A stretch of DNA of 64,000 nt from Butyrivibrio sp. AE3009 (GCF_000420845.1 NZ_ATVS01000009.1:1-64000), one strand, 5' to 3'. Counted from the first letter of the stretch, positions 8,068-17,643 are shown. Numbers and translations: made by a program. The notes: a model not told the origin generated them from the sequence alone.

Positions 8068-8487
8068 ATGAGTAAAGCACTTTTGGCCGCAGCAAAGATG
8101 TATGATGATCCCAGATTTTTATCTAAGAGCGAGATCCGCATTTATAAAAACAAGCTTCGCCGTGAGAGAATTATTCGCAGACAGAAACTTGCTTTGGCGC
8201 TGGCAGCTGCAGTAGTGGTTTTCGTGTTTTCTTTTTTACTGTCAACACTAATACTTGATGCTCAGAGCGATGAGTATGCTCCTGAGTTTAAATATTACAA
8301 GCAGATCACGGTTCACAGCGGCGACACGCTCTGGGATATCGCGGCTGAGAATATTTCCTACGACCACTACAGCGATATTGCTTCCTATGTGGCGGAGGTT
8401 TCATGCATAAACAATCTCCCGGAGAATTGTAACATTCTGGCGGGAGAAAGTCTTATTATTCCTTATTATTCTGCAGAATTTAAGTGA
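8068..8487 (+). CDS. Membrane-anchored LysM-domain protein (YneA-like)
   Basis: The protein has a basic cytoplasmic N-terminus (about residues 1-40), one membrane segment (about 41-62) and an extracytoplasmic LysM domain (about 75-135, with ITVHSGDTLWDIAAENI), which binds peptidoglycan. Size and layout match YneA-type cell-division inhibitors of Firmicutes, which block septation after DNA damage. There is no lexA neighbour and I saw no SOS box upstream, so that role is inference. The start at 8068 is chosen because AGGAG lies about 8 nt upstream; the frame is open from 8050. Confidence 0.75.
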   Translation: MSKALLAAAKMYDDPRFLSKSEIRIYKNKLRRERIIRRQKLALALAAAVVVFVFSFLLSTLILDAQSDEYAPEFKYYKQITVHSGDTLWDIAAENISYDHYSDIASYVAEVSCINNLPENCNILAGESLIIPYYSAEFK

Positions 8488-8697
8488 TCTGTATGTCAGA
8501 TCAATGTACAGAGTTTTACATCAGCCATGGCGGTTCCTGTGATTGCCAGGGCTGTTGTTATTTTGAGCATTGTTTTTGTTATTTTTCTTACTGTGTTCTT
8601 CATGTTTTTTCCCTCTCTTTGTATTCGATATAATGCATCTTATCAAAGCAAGTATCACAGAAGAATCACAGTCTCGGATGATGTGATCTTAGGGGTG

Positions 8698-9498
8698 TTA
8701 TCTTACGTAATAATGTCTTCCCAGCCATTTTGACAGGCCGTCAAGGCCCGGGTAAACAATGCGTTCTGAGACATTCTGGTGGTCAAGCATATCACGTATC
8801 TGCCAGCGGATTTCTTTTTTTATCACATATTTGACTGTCTTGTCCGTGCATCTGTCAAGGAAGCCCTGAATGTCTGCCATGTCATTGGGGATGACGGAGA
8901 AGAACGAGTATTGGTTGACGATCCTGACGTCAACCGACGGCGGCTCAATCATGAGCATTGAGGAGGAGCCCATGTCACGGTCGTAGGTGTCAAGGCTGTC
9001 GCAGGCTTCCGAGAGCATGTCCACGGAGAAGACGGTGGTGTTGTACTTCTTCGCGATTTTCCGGTATTTCTCCGGAAGGAGGTCATGAAGTTCGTGGATG
9101 TCCGTGCGCCACACGACGCTGTCTCTTTTTTCCATATCTTCCATATCGTTCTCGGTACAGGAGAAATGAAGCGCGATCAGCGGCGAAAATGACCAGTCCA
9201 GGAGCCTTGTTGGCAGTCCATGGTGCTGCCCGAAGATCATCTGCCGCCACACTGAATTCTCAATCGACGGCTCCTCCAGCACCGCGTACTTGGTGAAGTT
9301 CCGCAGCATGCAGGGCTCCAGCTCCTTTTTCTTGTCCTTGCAATTCCTCGATAGGCTCGTGGTCAGCTCAAACTCCGCGTCCGGCTGCCCCCGGTACACA
9401 AAGAGATTCCTGTTTCTTTTTAGGTCATTCCTGTATTCCTGCTCATTAAGAAGGTCGTACAGGTGGTCCATATCCTGAATGATCACAGTCTTAATCAT
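8698..9498 (-). CDS. FRG-domain protein
   Basis: About 266 residues, cytoplasmic. The FRG signature is clear: LFVYRGQPD near the N-terminus, LTTSLSRN, then FGQHHGLPTRLLDWSFSPLI near residue 110-130. The domain is named for its conserved Phe-Arg-Gly and is widespread in phage- and mobile-element-rich loci, but its biochemical activity is not established. The start at 9498 has GGAGGG nine bases upstream; the frame extends seven codons further. It is flanked by a LysM gene and a REP-type element, and no partner gene points to a defence operon. Confidence 0.8.
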   Translation of the reverse strand: MIKTVIIQDMDHLYDLLNEQEYRNDLKRNRNLFVYRGQPDAEFELTTSLSRNCKDKKKELEPCMLRNFTKYAVLEEPSIENSVWRQMIFGQHHGLPTRLLDWSFSPLIALHFSCTENDMEDMEKRDSVVWRTDIHELHDLLPEKYRKIAKKYNTTVFSVDMLSEACDSLDTYDRDMGSSSMLMIEPPSVDVRIVNQYSFFSVIPNDMADIQGFLDRCTDKTVKYVIKKEIRWQIRDMLDHQNVSERIVYPGLDGLSKWLGRHYYVR

Positions 9499-9563
9499 AG
9501 GCTCACCCTCCACTACCATTGTACCATTTCCCGATCATCCGCATCTACTTTTCCGTGTTGAAA

Positions 9564-9677
9564 AAATTGGGGTCTGACCCCAATTTACTTCATGGCAAGC
9601 CTCAAACCTTGATTATATCTGCACTTCAGTTTTTTCTAATTGTGTCTAAACTGTGAATTGGGGTCAGACCCCAATTT
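9564..9677. repeat. REP-type element with two palindromes, copy 1
   Basis: Both ends carry the palindrome AATTGGGGTC-GACCCCAATT (9564-9586 and 9656-9676). The roughly 70-nt centre (CAAGCCTCAAACCTTGATTA ... TTGTGTCTAAACTGTG) is almost identical to that at 16209-16322. This is the form of paired REP sequences mobilised by RAYT transposases. Confidence 0.85.
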
Positions 9678-9679
9678 CA

Positions 9680-11167
9680 TCACCAATCTATTGTTATGCT
9701 GAAAATTTCATTGTAATTGTTAATTGCGAATCTGAGTTTAGCGGTGCCTCCGTCGTAGGTCACATAGCACCAGTCAGGGGTATTATAAAAAGGTTCTATG
9801 CTGTCAGGCTCACCGTATTTTTCTTTTAGCAGAACAATACTGTCTCCCACCTGGATTCCTCTGGCGGTTGGGGTGGTGTTCAATAGGTAAAAATCGATAT
9901 AGGTTGCCGGGCCTTCTCTTTTCATATCATCGTTGACAAGAACCGCTTCAAATCCATAATCGGAAGCCATGGCCTCAGGATAGCATAAATTCCATCTATA
10001 GCCGGCTTCAGCTGAAACAAAACCGTAGTTGCTTTCCTCATAGCGCTCAGGGTAGCCAAGGGCATCCACAATTTCTTTCCAATTGGTAGAGGGTCCAAAG
10101 GTGTTTCCGTTATAGGAGAATGTAACATCCTCGAGAGTGATGGGAGACTTATTTCCTCTGAGAATGTTTTTCACCATCAGTTCTTTTATCTCATAAGGTG
10201 AATAGGTTGCGATTCCAGCGGCGTCAAAAGCGTTTTTGTAATAGCTTCCCTCGTCGTAAATAGAAAGATCCTTGTGAGCACCCTTGTCGTCGCAGAGAGT
10301 ATAGATTGTGTACCAGGTCCTGTCAGCCGGGTCCTCCTCAAAGGCATATTTGGTGGCCTGAATCCCCTTCCATTCAGCGCCGGATACGTCCAGGTTGATA
10401 CCCACAGATTCCATGCTATGCGCATAGCCGCTGATCTCCAGATAATAGTATTCGGTGTAAAGATAATGCCATCTAAGCTCAGCGTCCAGATATCCGTAAT
10501 CGCCACCCCAAATGTCATGGGATGCTGCACCGGCGGGAGAAACTGCTCCATCGGAGCTTACAGCCTCTTCATTTCTAAACATGTTCTCTTTGAAATATCC
10601 AATCGTAAGGCCATCGGCGGTGTCCTTCAAGATGAACTCTATCGCATGGTCATCAAACTTGGATTCTGTAAAAGCCACATCCACCGCCAGCTCATTAGCT
10701 CCGTCCTTGCCGCAGTCCAGAAGACGAGCATCTACATGGGCATCATTGGTGCCATCAAGAGCAAAGGATGAACCTTCAAAGGCTTCAATGAGCTCTTGAA
10801 GGGTGTAATCGGCGGTCAGGTCGAAGGCATCCTCAAGATCCTTGATGCGGTAATCTGCAGAGTCGGCAAAATGGGCCTTTGCTTCGTCCTTTAAGAAGGC
10901 GTCGAAGGTGGGGAAGGCAGTCAGATCGGGGGTGTCACGAAAGGTGGTGGTCATGCCGTTTTTGGGTTCCTCGGCAGTGGTAGCTACGGCGGCCTCTTCC
11001 TCAGTTGTGATGTTCTCCTTCGCCTCATCTGTTGATATTTCCACCTGAGTAATTGCTGATGTTGCCTCTTCGGTGGGTTCCATAATTATCGGTTCTTCTT
11101 TGGGGGCATTTAATGCGCAGCCGGTCAGCATCATTACTGCCATAATACCTGCAATTGGTTTTTTCAT
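9680..11167 (-). CDS. Secreted lipoprotein, unknown function
   Basis: About 495 residues. The signal peptide ends in the lipobox MLTGC-A, then a Glu/Thr-rich linker (about 20-75) leads to a large extracytoplasmic region. Near the C-terminus, TARGIQVGDSIVLLKEKYG resembles the motif of SmpA/OmlA-like folds that bind other proteins. No enzyme motif was seen. GGAG lies 6 nt before the ATG at 11167, so I prefer that over the start four codons earlier. A REP-type element begins directly at the stop codon. Confidence 0.75.
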   Translation of the reverse strand: MKKPIAGIMAVMMLTGCALNAPKEEPIIMEPTEEATSAITQVEISTDEAKENITTEEEAAVATTAEEPKNGMTTTFRDTPDLTAFPTFDAFLKDEAKAHFADSADYRIKDLEDAFDLTADYTLQELIEAFEGSSFALDGTNDAHVDARLLDCGKDGANELAVDVAFTESKFDDHAIEFILKDTADGLTIGYFKENMFRNEEAVSSDGAVSPAGAASHDIWGGDYGYLDAELRWHYLYTEYYYLEISGYAHSMESVGINLDVSGAEWKGIQATKYAFEEDPADRTWYTIYTLCDDKGAHKDLSIYDEGSYYKNAFDAAGIATYSPYEIKELMVKNILRGNKSPITLEDVTFSYNGNTFGPSTNWKEIVDALGYPERYEESNYGFVSAEAGYRWNLCYPEAMASDYGFEAVLVNDDMKREGPATYIDFYLLNTTPTARGIQVGDSIVLLKEKYGEPDSIEPFYNTPDWCYVTYDGGTAKLRFAINNYNEIFSITIDW

Positions 11168-11196
11168 AGTAATCTCCAATTCTTCATATAATCTAG

Positions 11197-11217
11197 ATTG
11201 AGGTCAGACCTCAGATT
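11197..11217. repeat. Degenerate REP palindrome
   Basis: ATTGAGGTCAGACCTCAGAT differs by a few bases from the AATTGGGGTCAGACCCCAAT palindrome found at 9656, 12160 and 16301. Confidence 0.55.
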
Positions 11218-11304
11218 AATTCTATGCCAAACTACTGAGGCATTATAGTGTGGAATAGGCAAATTAAAGCAAATGAATTTCACTACGGCGCAGCCGTAAT
11301 TTCA

Positions 11305-12065
11305 TTATTTAATTATGAACGTTCCTTTTACGCTTCCGGCAAAGTTCCCCGGTAATTGCCCTTACCGTTGACGGTTATTTTATATTCGCCGGGGACCTTG
11401 AAGGCGCTCTTCTTATTCTCATAGGTAAGAGTATAGTCACGGCCCTCCTTCAGGGTGAAGTCGCCGCCTTCAAGGCTCACCTTTATGACAGGCCTCACGA
11501 ATATCCGGTGTCACATCACCCCATTCTTCCTCATCGTATTCCGTATATACTTCACCGGACGGAATAAACTTAAGGTTCTTCCAGGTGTTCTCGCTGATCT
11601 TCTTCTCCCACTGCGCTCCCCTGAAGGTCACTTTTGAATACGCATTGCCAAAGCAGGAGGCAAAATGGCAATAATAGAAATATACATATTTTCCCAGAGT
11701 AAAAGAGTCTATGTAAGTGGATCTAAAAGCTCAATCTCCCAGTTTATAAACTCCAGGGAGCTCAACATTACCTGTAAGGTTTTTATGTGATCCCATCTCC
11801 CAATACTATCGGACTATAAATCTCACTTTTTTCAAAACAATGCTTGCCAAGAGTAGTGACAGAGTCCGGAATAACAGGCTTTTTTAAGTCTTTGCCAGTC
11901 ATTATCTTGTAAAAAGCATAGTCTCCGATCTCTGTGACGGTGCTTGGAATCATAGGTCCAGGTGGCGTTACAGACTTCTTCTGCAAACGCAGTGGCTGCG
12001 CAGCTCATAGCACTTCCTGCAGTAAGAATCGCAGTAAGGGCAATGATTGCAGCCGATTTTCCCAA
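11305..12065 (-). pseudogene. Decayed LRR_5 / Gly-rich repeat surface protein
   Basis: Pieces in different frames line up as one surface protein: a signal peptide (SAAIIALTAILTAGSAMSCA), a BspA-type LRR_5 piece (IPSTVTEIGDYAFYK, then VIPDSVTTLGKHCFEKS), and at the far end FTLKEGRDYTLTYEN with ITVNGKGNY and a frame-shifted NFAGSVKGTFIIK-stop. The same module order is found in the intact gene at 20740-25569, so this is likely a short decayed paralogue. The first frame has only a TTG far from a ribosome-binding site, and an in-frame TGA follows the nearby ATG. At least two frameshifts are needed to join the pieces. Confidence 0.75.
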
Positions 12066-12159
12066 TCTTGTCAGTCCATATTTCTCCCAACAGTTTGTAA
12101 TAAAGTGGAGACATCATAGCAGATTTCGGGCGATTCTACAAAAAGAGAATTAAATTCCC

Positions 12160-12180
12160 AATTGGGGGCAGACCCCAATT
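12160..12180. repeat. REP palindrome, single
   Basis: AATTGGGGGCAGACCCCAAT, the same palindrome as in the paired elements at 9564 and 16209 but standing alone. Confidence 0.75.
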
Positions 12181-12267
12181 TTTTGTGTGACAAAAGTGTG
12201 ATAGAAGAGGTGATAGTATAAATTTGTAAACAAAAACGAATTCTTGTGTGAAAGAAGGTATAGAAAA

Positions 12268-12435
12268 ATGGGTACAAATATCTGTGAAAAGAACGGAAAC
12301 AAAAATATAGCAGGCGGGGCACCCGCCGGAGACAATCTTGAGAAGGCGCTGGCTTCCTTCGGAGCTTTGGCGGCGATCTCGATTGTTAGAAAGAATTTTC
12401 CGGGATTCAATAAGGTGACAGGCACTGCATTATGA
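12268..12435 (+). pseudogene. Possible truncated small gene ended by a REP sequence
   Basis: A 55-codon frame (MGTNICEKNGNK ... AGDNLEKALASFGALAAI) has a weak GAAGG ribosome-binding site and a protein-like middle. Its last codons (KVTGTAL) are encoded by a GTGACAGGCACT repeat, so the original 3' end may have been lost. Family unknown; it may also be non-coding. Confidence 0.3.
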
Positions 12436-12475
12436 TAACGTGACAGGCACTTCAACATAGTGAAGTGCCTGTCAC
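12415..12475. repeat. GTGACAGGCACT palindromic repeats (second REP family)
   Basis: GTGACAGGCACT occurs at 12415-12426 and again at 12440-12454, the latter forming a 15-bp hairpin with 12461-12475. The hairpin lies 17 nt past the amylase stop codon on the minus strand and may also stop or protect its transcript. Confidence 0.8.
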
Positions 12476-12491
12476 TTTAGTTAGGCAAAGT

Positions 12492-15400
12492 TTAGCCGAT
12501 GAGTATTCCGTTGTCGTCGAAGGTGTATTTCTTGCACCAGCGAGTGATGGTGCGGCCGCGGACCATTTTGCCCTGGGAGTCAAAGAAGCGTCTTCCGTCC
12601 TCGAAATCGACGAAGGAGCTTGTAACCCTGCCGCCTCTGACATTGATATAGTAAGTGTCACCATCGACTTCGATCAGAGAGTCTCTTACCTGCACGCCGT
12701 TAGCATCATAGTAATAGGTCTTGCCCCATTTGGTGTAGAATCCGGTTACTCTGTGACCGCTGGCATCAAGGTAGTAGATCTTGTCATCAACAGTTACATA
12801 GTCGGACCTTACCATAGATCCGTTGGCCTTGAAGTAGTAGATGTATCCATCGATTCTTGCAAATCCGGTTACCTTGGTTCCATCTTCCTGAACATAGCTG
12901 ACTGTTCCCCACTTTGTCACAAATTTTCCGACAGGTTCGGGAATCTCAGGCACTTCCGGCTCCTCGGGGTTATAGCCCAGGAATTCGTATACAGTCTCTT
13001 TGCTCTCAAAGCTGTCAGTACTGCTCATGGTAAAATAGCACTTCTCCGCCGTAATATTTCTGTTGTCGCCCAGCTGCGTTCCGTTTCCGTTGTTAAAAAT
13101 ATATGTCAGAGTGCCTGTATTAAGCGGCTTCTCCGGAACCTCGGCGCTATACCAGTTACTACCCTCTTCTCTCACCATCTTTTTCCCGGGCCACTGCCCC
13201 ACAAGGTGGTTGTACTCGCCGTTATTTCCACCGTAAACATAGAGGAAAACATCCTGCCATGCACTGTCGTCGGCCTTCTCGTTGTAGAAGTAAACCGTCT
13301 TGTAGGTCACCTCTTCCTGTCCCGAAATAGCTTCCATGGCCTCCTTCTTGGAGCCAAACTTACGATAGGTTATGCCATCGTGCATGAAGAAACGATACTT
13401 CATATCAGACAGCTTCATATCCGGTGTCTGCTTGCCATTGCCGCCGTTGTTGAAGATGATGTTCAGATCATCGCAGGCTCCCGCAGGAACTACAACCTTG
13501 TACCATCCGTCCTCATCCTTACTAACGGCCTGTCCTGGCCAATCGCCAAAGCTTGCAGCGCCCCAAATGTAGCAGCTTACTTCGCCCCAGCCCTCAGTGT
13601 CATAGAAGTAAGCAGTTGTATACTCTCCGGACACTCCCAGAGCCTTCTCCGCCGACTCCTTGTCCGTGAACCTGAGCACCGATAACTGGCTGCCGCTATT
13701 CTCCGCATCTACTGCAAAAAAGATCTCTTTTCCGCCTGCAGAAATATTTGTAATATCTACTGTCTGAACGCCGTTTCCGTTATTAAAAATCACATTGAAG
13801 GCATCAAGAACTTTATCCGACTTGATATCAGCTCTCCACCAGCCTTCTCCCTCATTAACCGCAGGCTCCCCCGGCCATCCGCCAAAAATCTGCTCACCGC
13901 CATCGAGCCAGCCATAGGCATTGACCGCACTCCAGCCTTCTGTATTAAAGAAATATACGCTGTAGCTGTGGATTCCCAGTGACTCCTCAGCCTCTTTTTT
14001 CGAATAAAACAGCTCCGATGACCTGGGTGTTGCAAAAGTTCCGCTGTCCTCAGTAATCACATACTCAGGTGAAACCAGGGTTCCGTCTTCATTCTCGAAA
14101 CGTATGCCAAACTCCTCTGCCAAAACGGTAACACTAAACCAGCCATCGCCCTCATCCTCGGTATCAAGCGCCTCTCCGCCATCTACTCTTGCTTTAACCT
14201 GTGACCAGTTATCTGCATTGTAGAAAGAAACCACCTTGCCGGTTCCATCCACTCTATCGGTAAGAACAACAACGCCTCTGGCAGCTACAGTTCCGGAAAT
14301 CACACCGTCTTTTACCAGGAAAATAGCACTGCTGCCCTCAACCTGATCACGATAGATACCGTCAGTCAGCTGCGTCTTGCAATTTACAGCCGTCTTCTCA
14401 CTACCTGCATTAACGATAACCGCGCCTTCAACAGCATCGCCCTTTCTCTCGATCATAAGGACCTTGTTGTTGCCGCCGGGATTAGACAGATACTCGTTTA
14501 CATCTCCCATTTCCCTGCGGAACTTGTTAACAGCCTTGACCTCAGGAGCCTTGTAGATATCGCTTCCAGCCTCGCCGATAAGGTTGTCACCATATGGGCT
14601 CTCAGGCGAAGAATTATTGGGCCTACTGAAGAAAAGAGGTGTTCCGGCCTTCCTTGCGCCGATGATGGACCAGCCAAGGATGACATCTCTGTCGTAAATA
14701 GACTTCCAGCAGCTGTCGCCGTCATTCATATAAGTATCATGGGACTCAACCCAGGTCACAAGGCGCTCTGCATCTGCTTTGTATGTGCTGCCATAAGCTG
14801 TATCGTCGTAGATCTGATAATCCAGAATCCTGTTAACAGACAAATTGGTGCTTGTCAGAGCAGATCTGATGCTTGCACCGTAGTTGCTGGCCGTTGTTCC
14901 GCCAATATACTGCTGGTAAGCTGCCAGTCTGTCATTGGTTCCCTGCAGAACCTCGCCGTATACAAACAGCTCATCGTAGCTCTTGGTTCCGACCTCCGCA
15001 GAGTACTCATCAATTGCCGCTCTCATATTTGGGTAAAAATTGTTTCTGCCGGGATCTGATGCATAATCTGAAGGAACCGGATCGTCAGGCAGCGCAATAT
15101 GCTTGGCCGTATCGATTCTGAAACCGTCAGCTCCCAGATATACGCAGTCCTTAAGGAACTCGTAGAAATACTGTTGGAAGCCTGCATTCTCGGTATCCAC
15201 ATCCGGAAGGCCGCCCATCTCATAGTAAGTGAGCTCCAGTCTGTCGGTGTAACCACCCGCTGTCTTACCTGTTGTATGGTAAAGAGCATCGCTTCCACCT
15301 GCTGCCTCGTACAAAGCATCAGCAATCTGGCTGTAGGTAGGTGTTGTATGGTTTGGCAAAATATCAACGATGACTGCGATACCATACTCATCAGCCACAT

Positions 15401-16022
15401 CGCACATGTGCTTGAACTCATCCCTACTTCCCAGCTGATAGTTACCGATAACCCAATCGGTGGGCTGATAATGATACCACCACATTCCGTCGGGGCCGTG
15501 AAGATTCATGCCCGGATCGGTGGCAAGACATTCATTTATAGGCGAAGTCTGAACCGCAGTATAACCTGCATCCGCAATATCCGCCATGTTCTCTGCAATG
15601 GTGTTGAAGCTCCAGCAAAAAGCATGAAGTATAGCACCGTCATGTACACTGTCTCTTGTTATGAGACTGTTGTCAGCCTCTCTCTTATCCCTTGGTGCAA
15701 CGGCATAGGTTCCCTGCTCTGCCACAGCCGCAGTTGCAGGCTCGACCTCATATTCCTCAAGAAGCTCCACATCATCCGTATCCTCGTCTGCACCGAAGTC
15801 CTGGAGAATTGCTTCTTCTGCCTCATCTTCTGAGTCCACATCAGCTTCTACCGCATCATCTACGGTATCTTCCTCCGTCTCCTCTACGGTTTCCAGAAGA
15901 ATTACTTCATCCTCCGGCTCAGCCGCATAGGCTCCGGAAACGTTTCCGAAAGAACTCAAAAAAACAGACAAGCCAAGGCCTGCCGCAGATACCACTCTGC
16001 CCCATAGTTTACCCCTTCTCAT
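12492..16022 (-). CDS. Cell-bound alpha-amylase (GH13) with CBM26-like and cell-wall-binding repeats
   Basis: Hydrolyses internal alpha-1,4 bonds of starch outside the cell. Signal peptide 1-34, acidic linker 35-110, GH13 domain about 120-610 with VDILPNH (219-225), the nucleophile Asp304 in DGFRID, acid/base Glu357 in GEVLQ and WVESHD (424-429). Then come three clear CBM26-like starch-binding modules with FNTEGW/WPGEP patterns and one divergent one (about 610-1020), and at the C-terminus choline-binding-type repeats (IDGYIYYFKANGSMV, then DDKIYYLDASG) that hold the enzyme on the wall. GGAGG precedes the ATG. A promoter and a LacI/CcpA-type operator lie upstream, which fits catabolite control. 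Confidence 0.95.
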   Translation of the reverse strand: MRRGKLWGRVVSAAGLGLSVFLSSFGNVSGAYAAEPEDEVILLETVEETEEDTVDDAVEADVDSEDEAEEAILQDFGADEDTDDVELLEEYEVEPATAAVAEQGTYAVAPRDKREADNSLITRDSVHDGAILHAFCWSFNTIAENMADIADAGYTAVQTSPINECLATDPGMNLHGPDGMWWYHYQPTDWVIGNYQLGSRDEFKHMCDVADEYGIAVIVDILPNHTTPTYSQIADALYEAAGGSDALYHTTGKTAGGYTDRLELTYYEMGGLPDVDTENAGFQQYFYEFLKDCVYLGADGFRIDTAKHIALPDDPVPSDYASDPGRNNFYPNMRAAIDEYSAEVGTKSYDELFVYGEVLQGTNDRLAAYQQYIGGTTASNYGASIRSALTSTNLSVNRILDYQIYDDTAYGSTYKADAERLVTWVESHDTYMNDGDSCWKSIYDRDVILGWSIIGARKAGTPLFFSRPNNSSPESPYGDNLIGEAGSDIYKAPEVKAVNKFRREMGDVNEYLSNPGGNNKVLMIERKGDAVEGAVIVNAGSEKTAVNCKTQLTDGIYRDQVEGSSAIFLVKDGVISGTVAARGVVVLTDRVDGTGKVVSFYNADNWSQVKARVDGGEALDTEDEGDGWFSVTVLAEEFGIRFENEDGTLVSPEYVITEDSGTFATPRSSELFYSKKEAEESLGIHSYSVYFFNTEGWSAVNAYGWLDGGEQIFGGWPGEPAVNEGEGWWRADIKSDKVLDAFNVIFNNGNGVQTVDITNISAGGKEIFFAVDAENSGSQLSVLRFTDKESAEKALGVSGEYTTAYFYDTEGWGEVSCYIWGAASFGDWPGQAVSKDEDGWYKVVVPAGACDDLNIIFNNGGNGKQTPDMKLSDMKYRFFMHDGITYRKFGSKKEAMEAISGQEEVTYKTVYFYNEKADDSAWQDVFLYVYGGNNGEYNHLVGQWPGKKMVREEGSNWYSAEVPEKPLNTGTLTYIFNNGNGTQLGDNRNITAEKCYFTMSSTDSFESKETVYEFLGYNPEEPEVPEIPEPVGKFVTKWGTVSYVQEDGTKVTGFARIDGYIYYFKANGSMVRSDYVTVDDKIYYLDASGHRVTGFYTKWGKTYYYDANGVQVRDSLIEVDGDTYYINVRGGRVTSSFVDFEDGRRFFDSQGKMVRGRTITRWCKKYTFDDNGILIG

Positions 16023-16112
16023 ACTTCCTCCTTGCTTTCCTTTAAAGAATTGGCAGTTTGCACTGCCTGTTGATAGTTACAATGTGATAAACCGATTAAC
16101 ATTTATAATAAA

Positions 16113-16142
16113 ATTATAATTTTACTGGGGTTTCTGCGTCAA
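16113..16142 (-). promoter_or_regulatory. Amylase promoter
   Basis: On the minus strand TTGACG (16142-16137), an 18-bp spacer and TATAAT (16118-16113), about 90 nt before the start codon. Confidence 0.65.
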
Positions 16143-16164
16143 TTGTTGAAACTCATCCATTTTT

Positions 16165-16179
16165 CGGAAACGTTTTCGG
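16165..16179 (-). promoter_or_regulatory. LacI/CcpA-type operator upstream of the amylase promoter
   Basis: The palindrome CCGAAAACGTTTCCG (minus strand) fits the central-CG operator of LacI-family regulators and is close to a catabolite-responsive element. Its centre is about 32 bp upstream of the -35 hexamer, a position where a regulator could activate as well as repress. Confidence 0.6.
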
Positions 16180-16208
16180 TAAATTTGTATAATTAACATT
16201 AACCTATG

Positions 16209-16322
16209 AAATTGGGGTCTGACCCCAATTTTTTTCTCGACAAGCCTCAAGCCTTGATTTTATCTGCATTTCATTTTTTTCTATTTGTGTCTAAACTGTG
16301 AATTGGGGTCAGACCCCAATTT
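16209..16322. repeat. REP-type element with two palindromes, copy 2
   Basis: Same layout and nearly the same sequence as 9564-9677, in the same orientation, 6.6 kb away. Palindromes at 16209-16231 and 16301-16321. Its right palindrome supplies the last codons and the TGA of the gene ending at 16309. Confidence 0.85.
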
Positions 16323-17643
16323 CGCCATAAGGAATATATATTACATACTCACCATGTCCATGTGGCACCATGCCATCATCAATATAGATCAGCTCCATAT
16401 GTGTCGGATACAGGAAAAGCTTGGTCGTATCATACCCTGCGTACTCATAAGCTTTTTCATGAATATCTTCTTCGCTGCACCCATAAAAACCATGCTGCGC
16501 ATCCGGATTCTTAGTATAGAAATCATAAGTGGCATCGGCCACAAGCTTCTTGAAAGCCTCCTCATCCTTGCCAAGATACTCCTGAAGATCCAGTCTCTCT
16601 CCTGTATTCATGTCATAGAGAAACTGCTTCTCGGAGAGCCATGGATGGGGAGCTGTATGAATGTCCGTCTCTGCGCTGACAGTTATAGCCAGGATGTGAT
16701 CATCTATAAGGCATACGTTTTTTACCTTTGAGTAATGATATGTAGCATTGTCGCCATCGTTGGTGCCGCACTCATCCTTCGAGTTGTCGTAAATATCATC
16801 AGGCCTCTCCGAGATCATGTCCTTCTTGATCAGTTTGTTTATTTCCTTAGCCTTTGTATACTCATTTTCATCAAGGATCACATACTCCTCAAATGTATCG
16901 ATGATCTGTCTGTGACAATCAAGGCAAAAATAGTCTCTTGTCTGATAATCCGTTTTGTACCTAACCGACTCTTCCCTCGCTATCAGCTCTTCACGCCACA
17001 TATCCCACAGCTTGGCAAGCTCATCCTTCGGAACATTGTTAAACAGATTGCTGAGCATCTTATTGAAATCCTTGTTGGTGGGCATGTATCCGCCGCAGGC
17101 CTTCAGCTCGTAGTCGTTCTCATCATATAAGATAAGGAAGTCGGAATAGCCATCACAGACATCCTTTTCCAACTCCGGGTCCAGCGTATAGAGCTTATTC
17201 CTGTCAATTCCGCGGGTAATCCCGTTGTACTGAGCATCGCTTAGAGGTAAAGATGTCATATAAATATAGTTATGCTCTCCGTCAGAAGGCACATATACAA
17301 GCAGCTCTTTGTCTGAGCTGACGATTACCTTAAGGCTGAAGCAGTCATACCATATTCCCCAACTGCTGCCGCCGTAATATGAAGCAACGTAGTATTTATC
17401 AGAAAAAGTCGGCACCTCAGCGGTTTCTTTTTTCTTAAAAAGGCTTCCCTTTCCGGCTTTCTTATCACTCTTCCCCTTGTCATCACCGGAATTTTGCGCC
17501 GGATTCTCATCTGTTTTCAATTCCACCGTTTCGGCTCTTTCCTTGGGCAAATCCTTTGCGCTCTTCCAGTTAAAAAAACATATTCCCCCGAAAACAGCTG
17601 CTGCCGCCACAACTGCCGCTATCGTTATTATTTTCTTTTTCAT
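16309..17643 (-). CDS. Membrane-anchored protein with C-terminal DUF3298-like domain
   Basis: One N-terminal membrane segment (about residues 5-25), a Lys/Glu-rich linker (about 28-80), a middle domain, a CxxC pair (YFCLDCH, about residue 240) and a C-terminal region (FLYDMNTGERLDLQEYLG ... VIYIPY) that resembles DUF3298 domains found in RsiV and PdaC-type extracellular proteins. It probably faces outside the cell. Function unknown. The last four codons (EIGV) and the stop are read from a REP palindrome, so the C-terminus may have been changed by the insertion. The gene stands alone. Confidence 0.7.
   Translation of the reverse strand: MKKKIITIAAVVAAAAVFGGICFFNWKSAKDLPKERAETVELKTDENPAQNSGDDKGKSDKKAGKGSLFKKKETAEVPTFSDKYYVASYYGGSSWGIWYDCFSLKVIVSSDKELLVYVPSDGEHNYIYMTSLPLSDAQYNGITRGIDRNKLYTLDPELEKDVCDGYSDFLILYDENDYELKACGGYMPTNKDFNKMLSNLFNNVPKDELAKLWDMWREELIAREESVRYKTDYQTRDYFCLDCHRQIIDTFEEYVILDENEYTKAKEINKLIKKDMISERPDDIYDNSKDECGTNDGDNATYHYSKVKNVCLIDDHILAITVSAETDIHTAPHPWLSEKQFLYDMNTGERLDLQEYLGKDEEAFKKLVADATYDFYTKNPDAQHGFYGCSEEDIHEKAYEYAGYDTTKLFLYPTHMELIYIDDGMVPHGHGEYVIYIPYGEIGV

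Noticed and set aside
8527..8733. 68-codon frame with one hydrophobic segment
   Set aside because: No ribosome-binding site and overlap with the conserved FRG-domain gene on the other strand.
12465..13685. A 406-codon open frame on the plus strand opposite the amylase C-terminus
   Set aside because: It is antisense to clear CBM26 and wall-binding repeats, lacks a convincing ribosome-binding site and has no recognisable domain; it is a by-product of codon bias.
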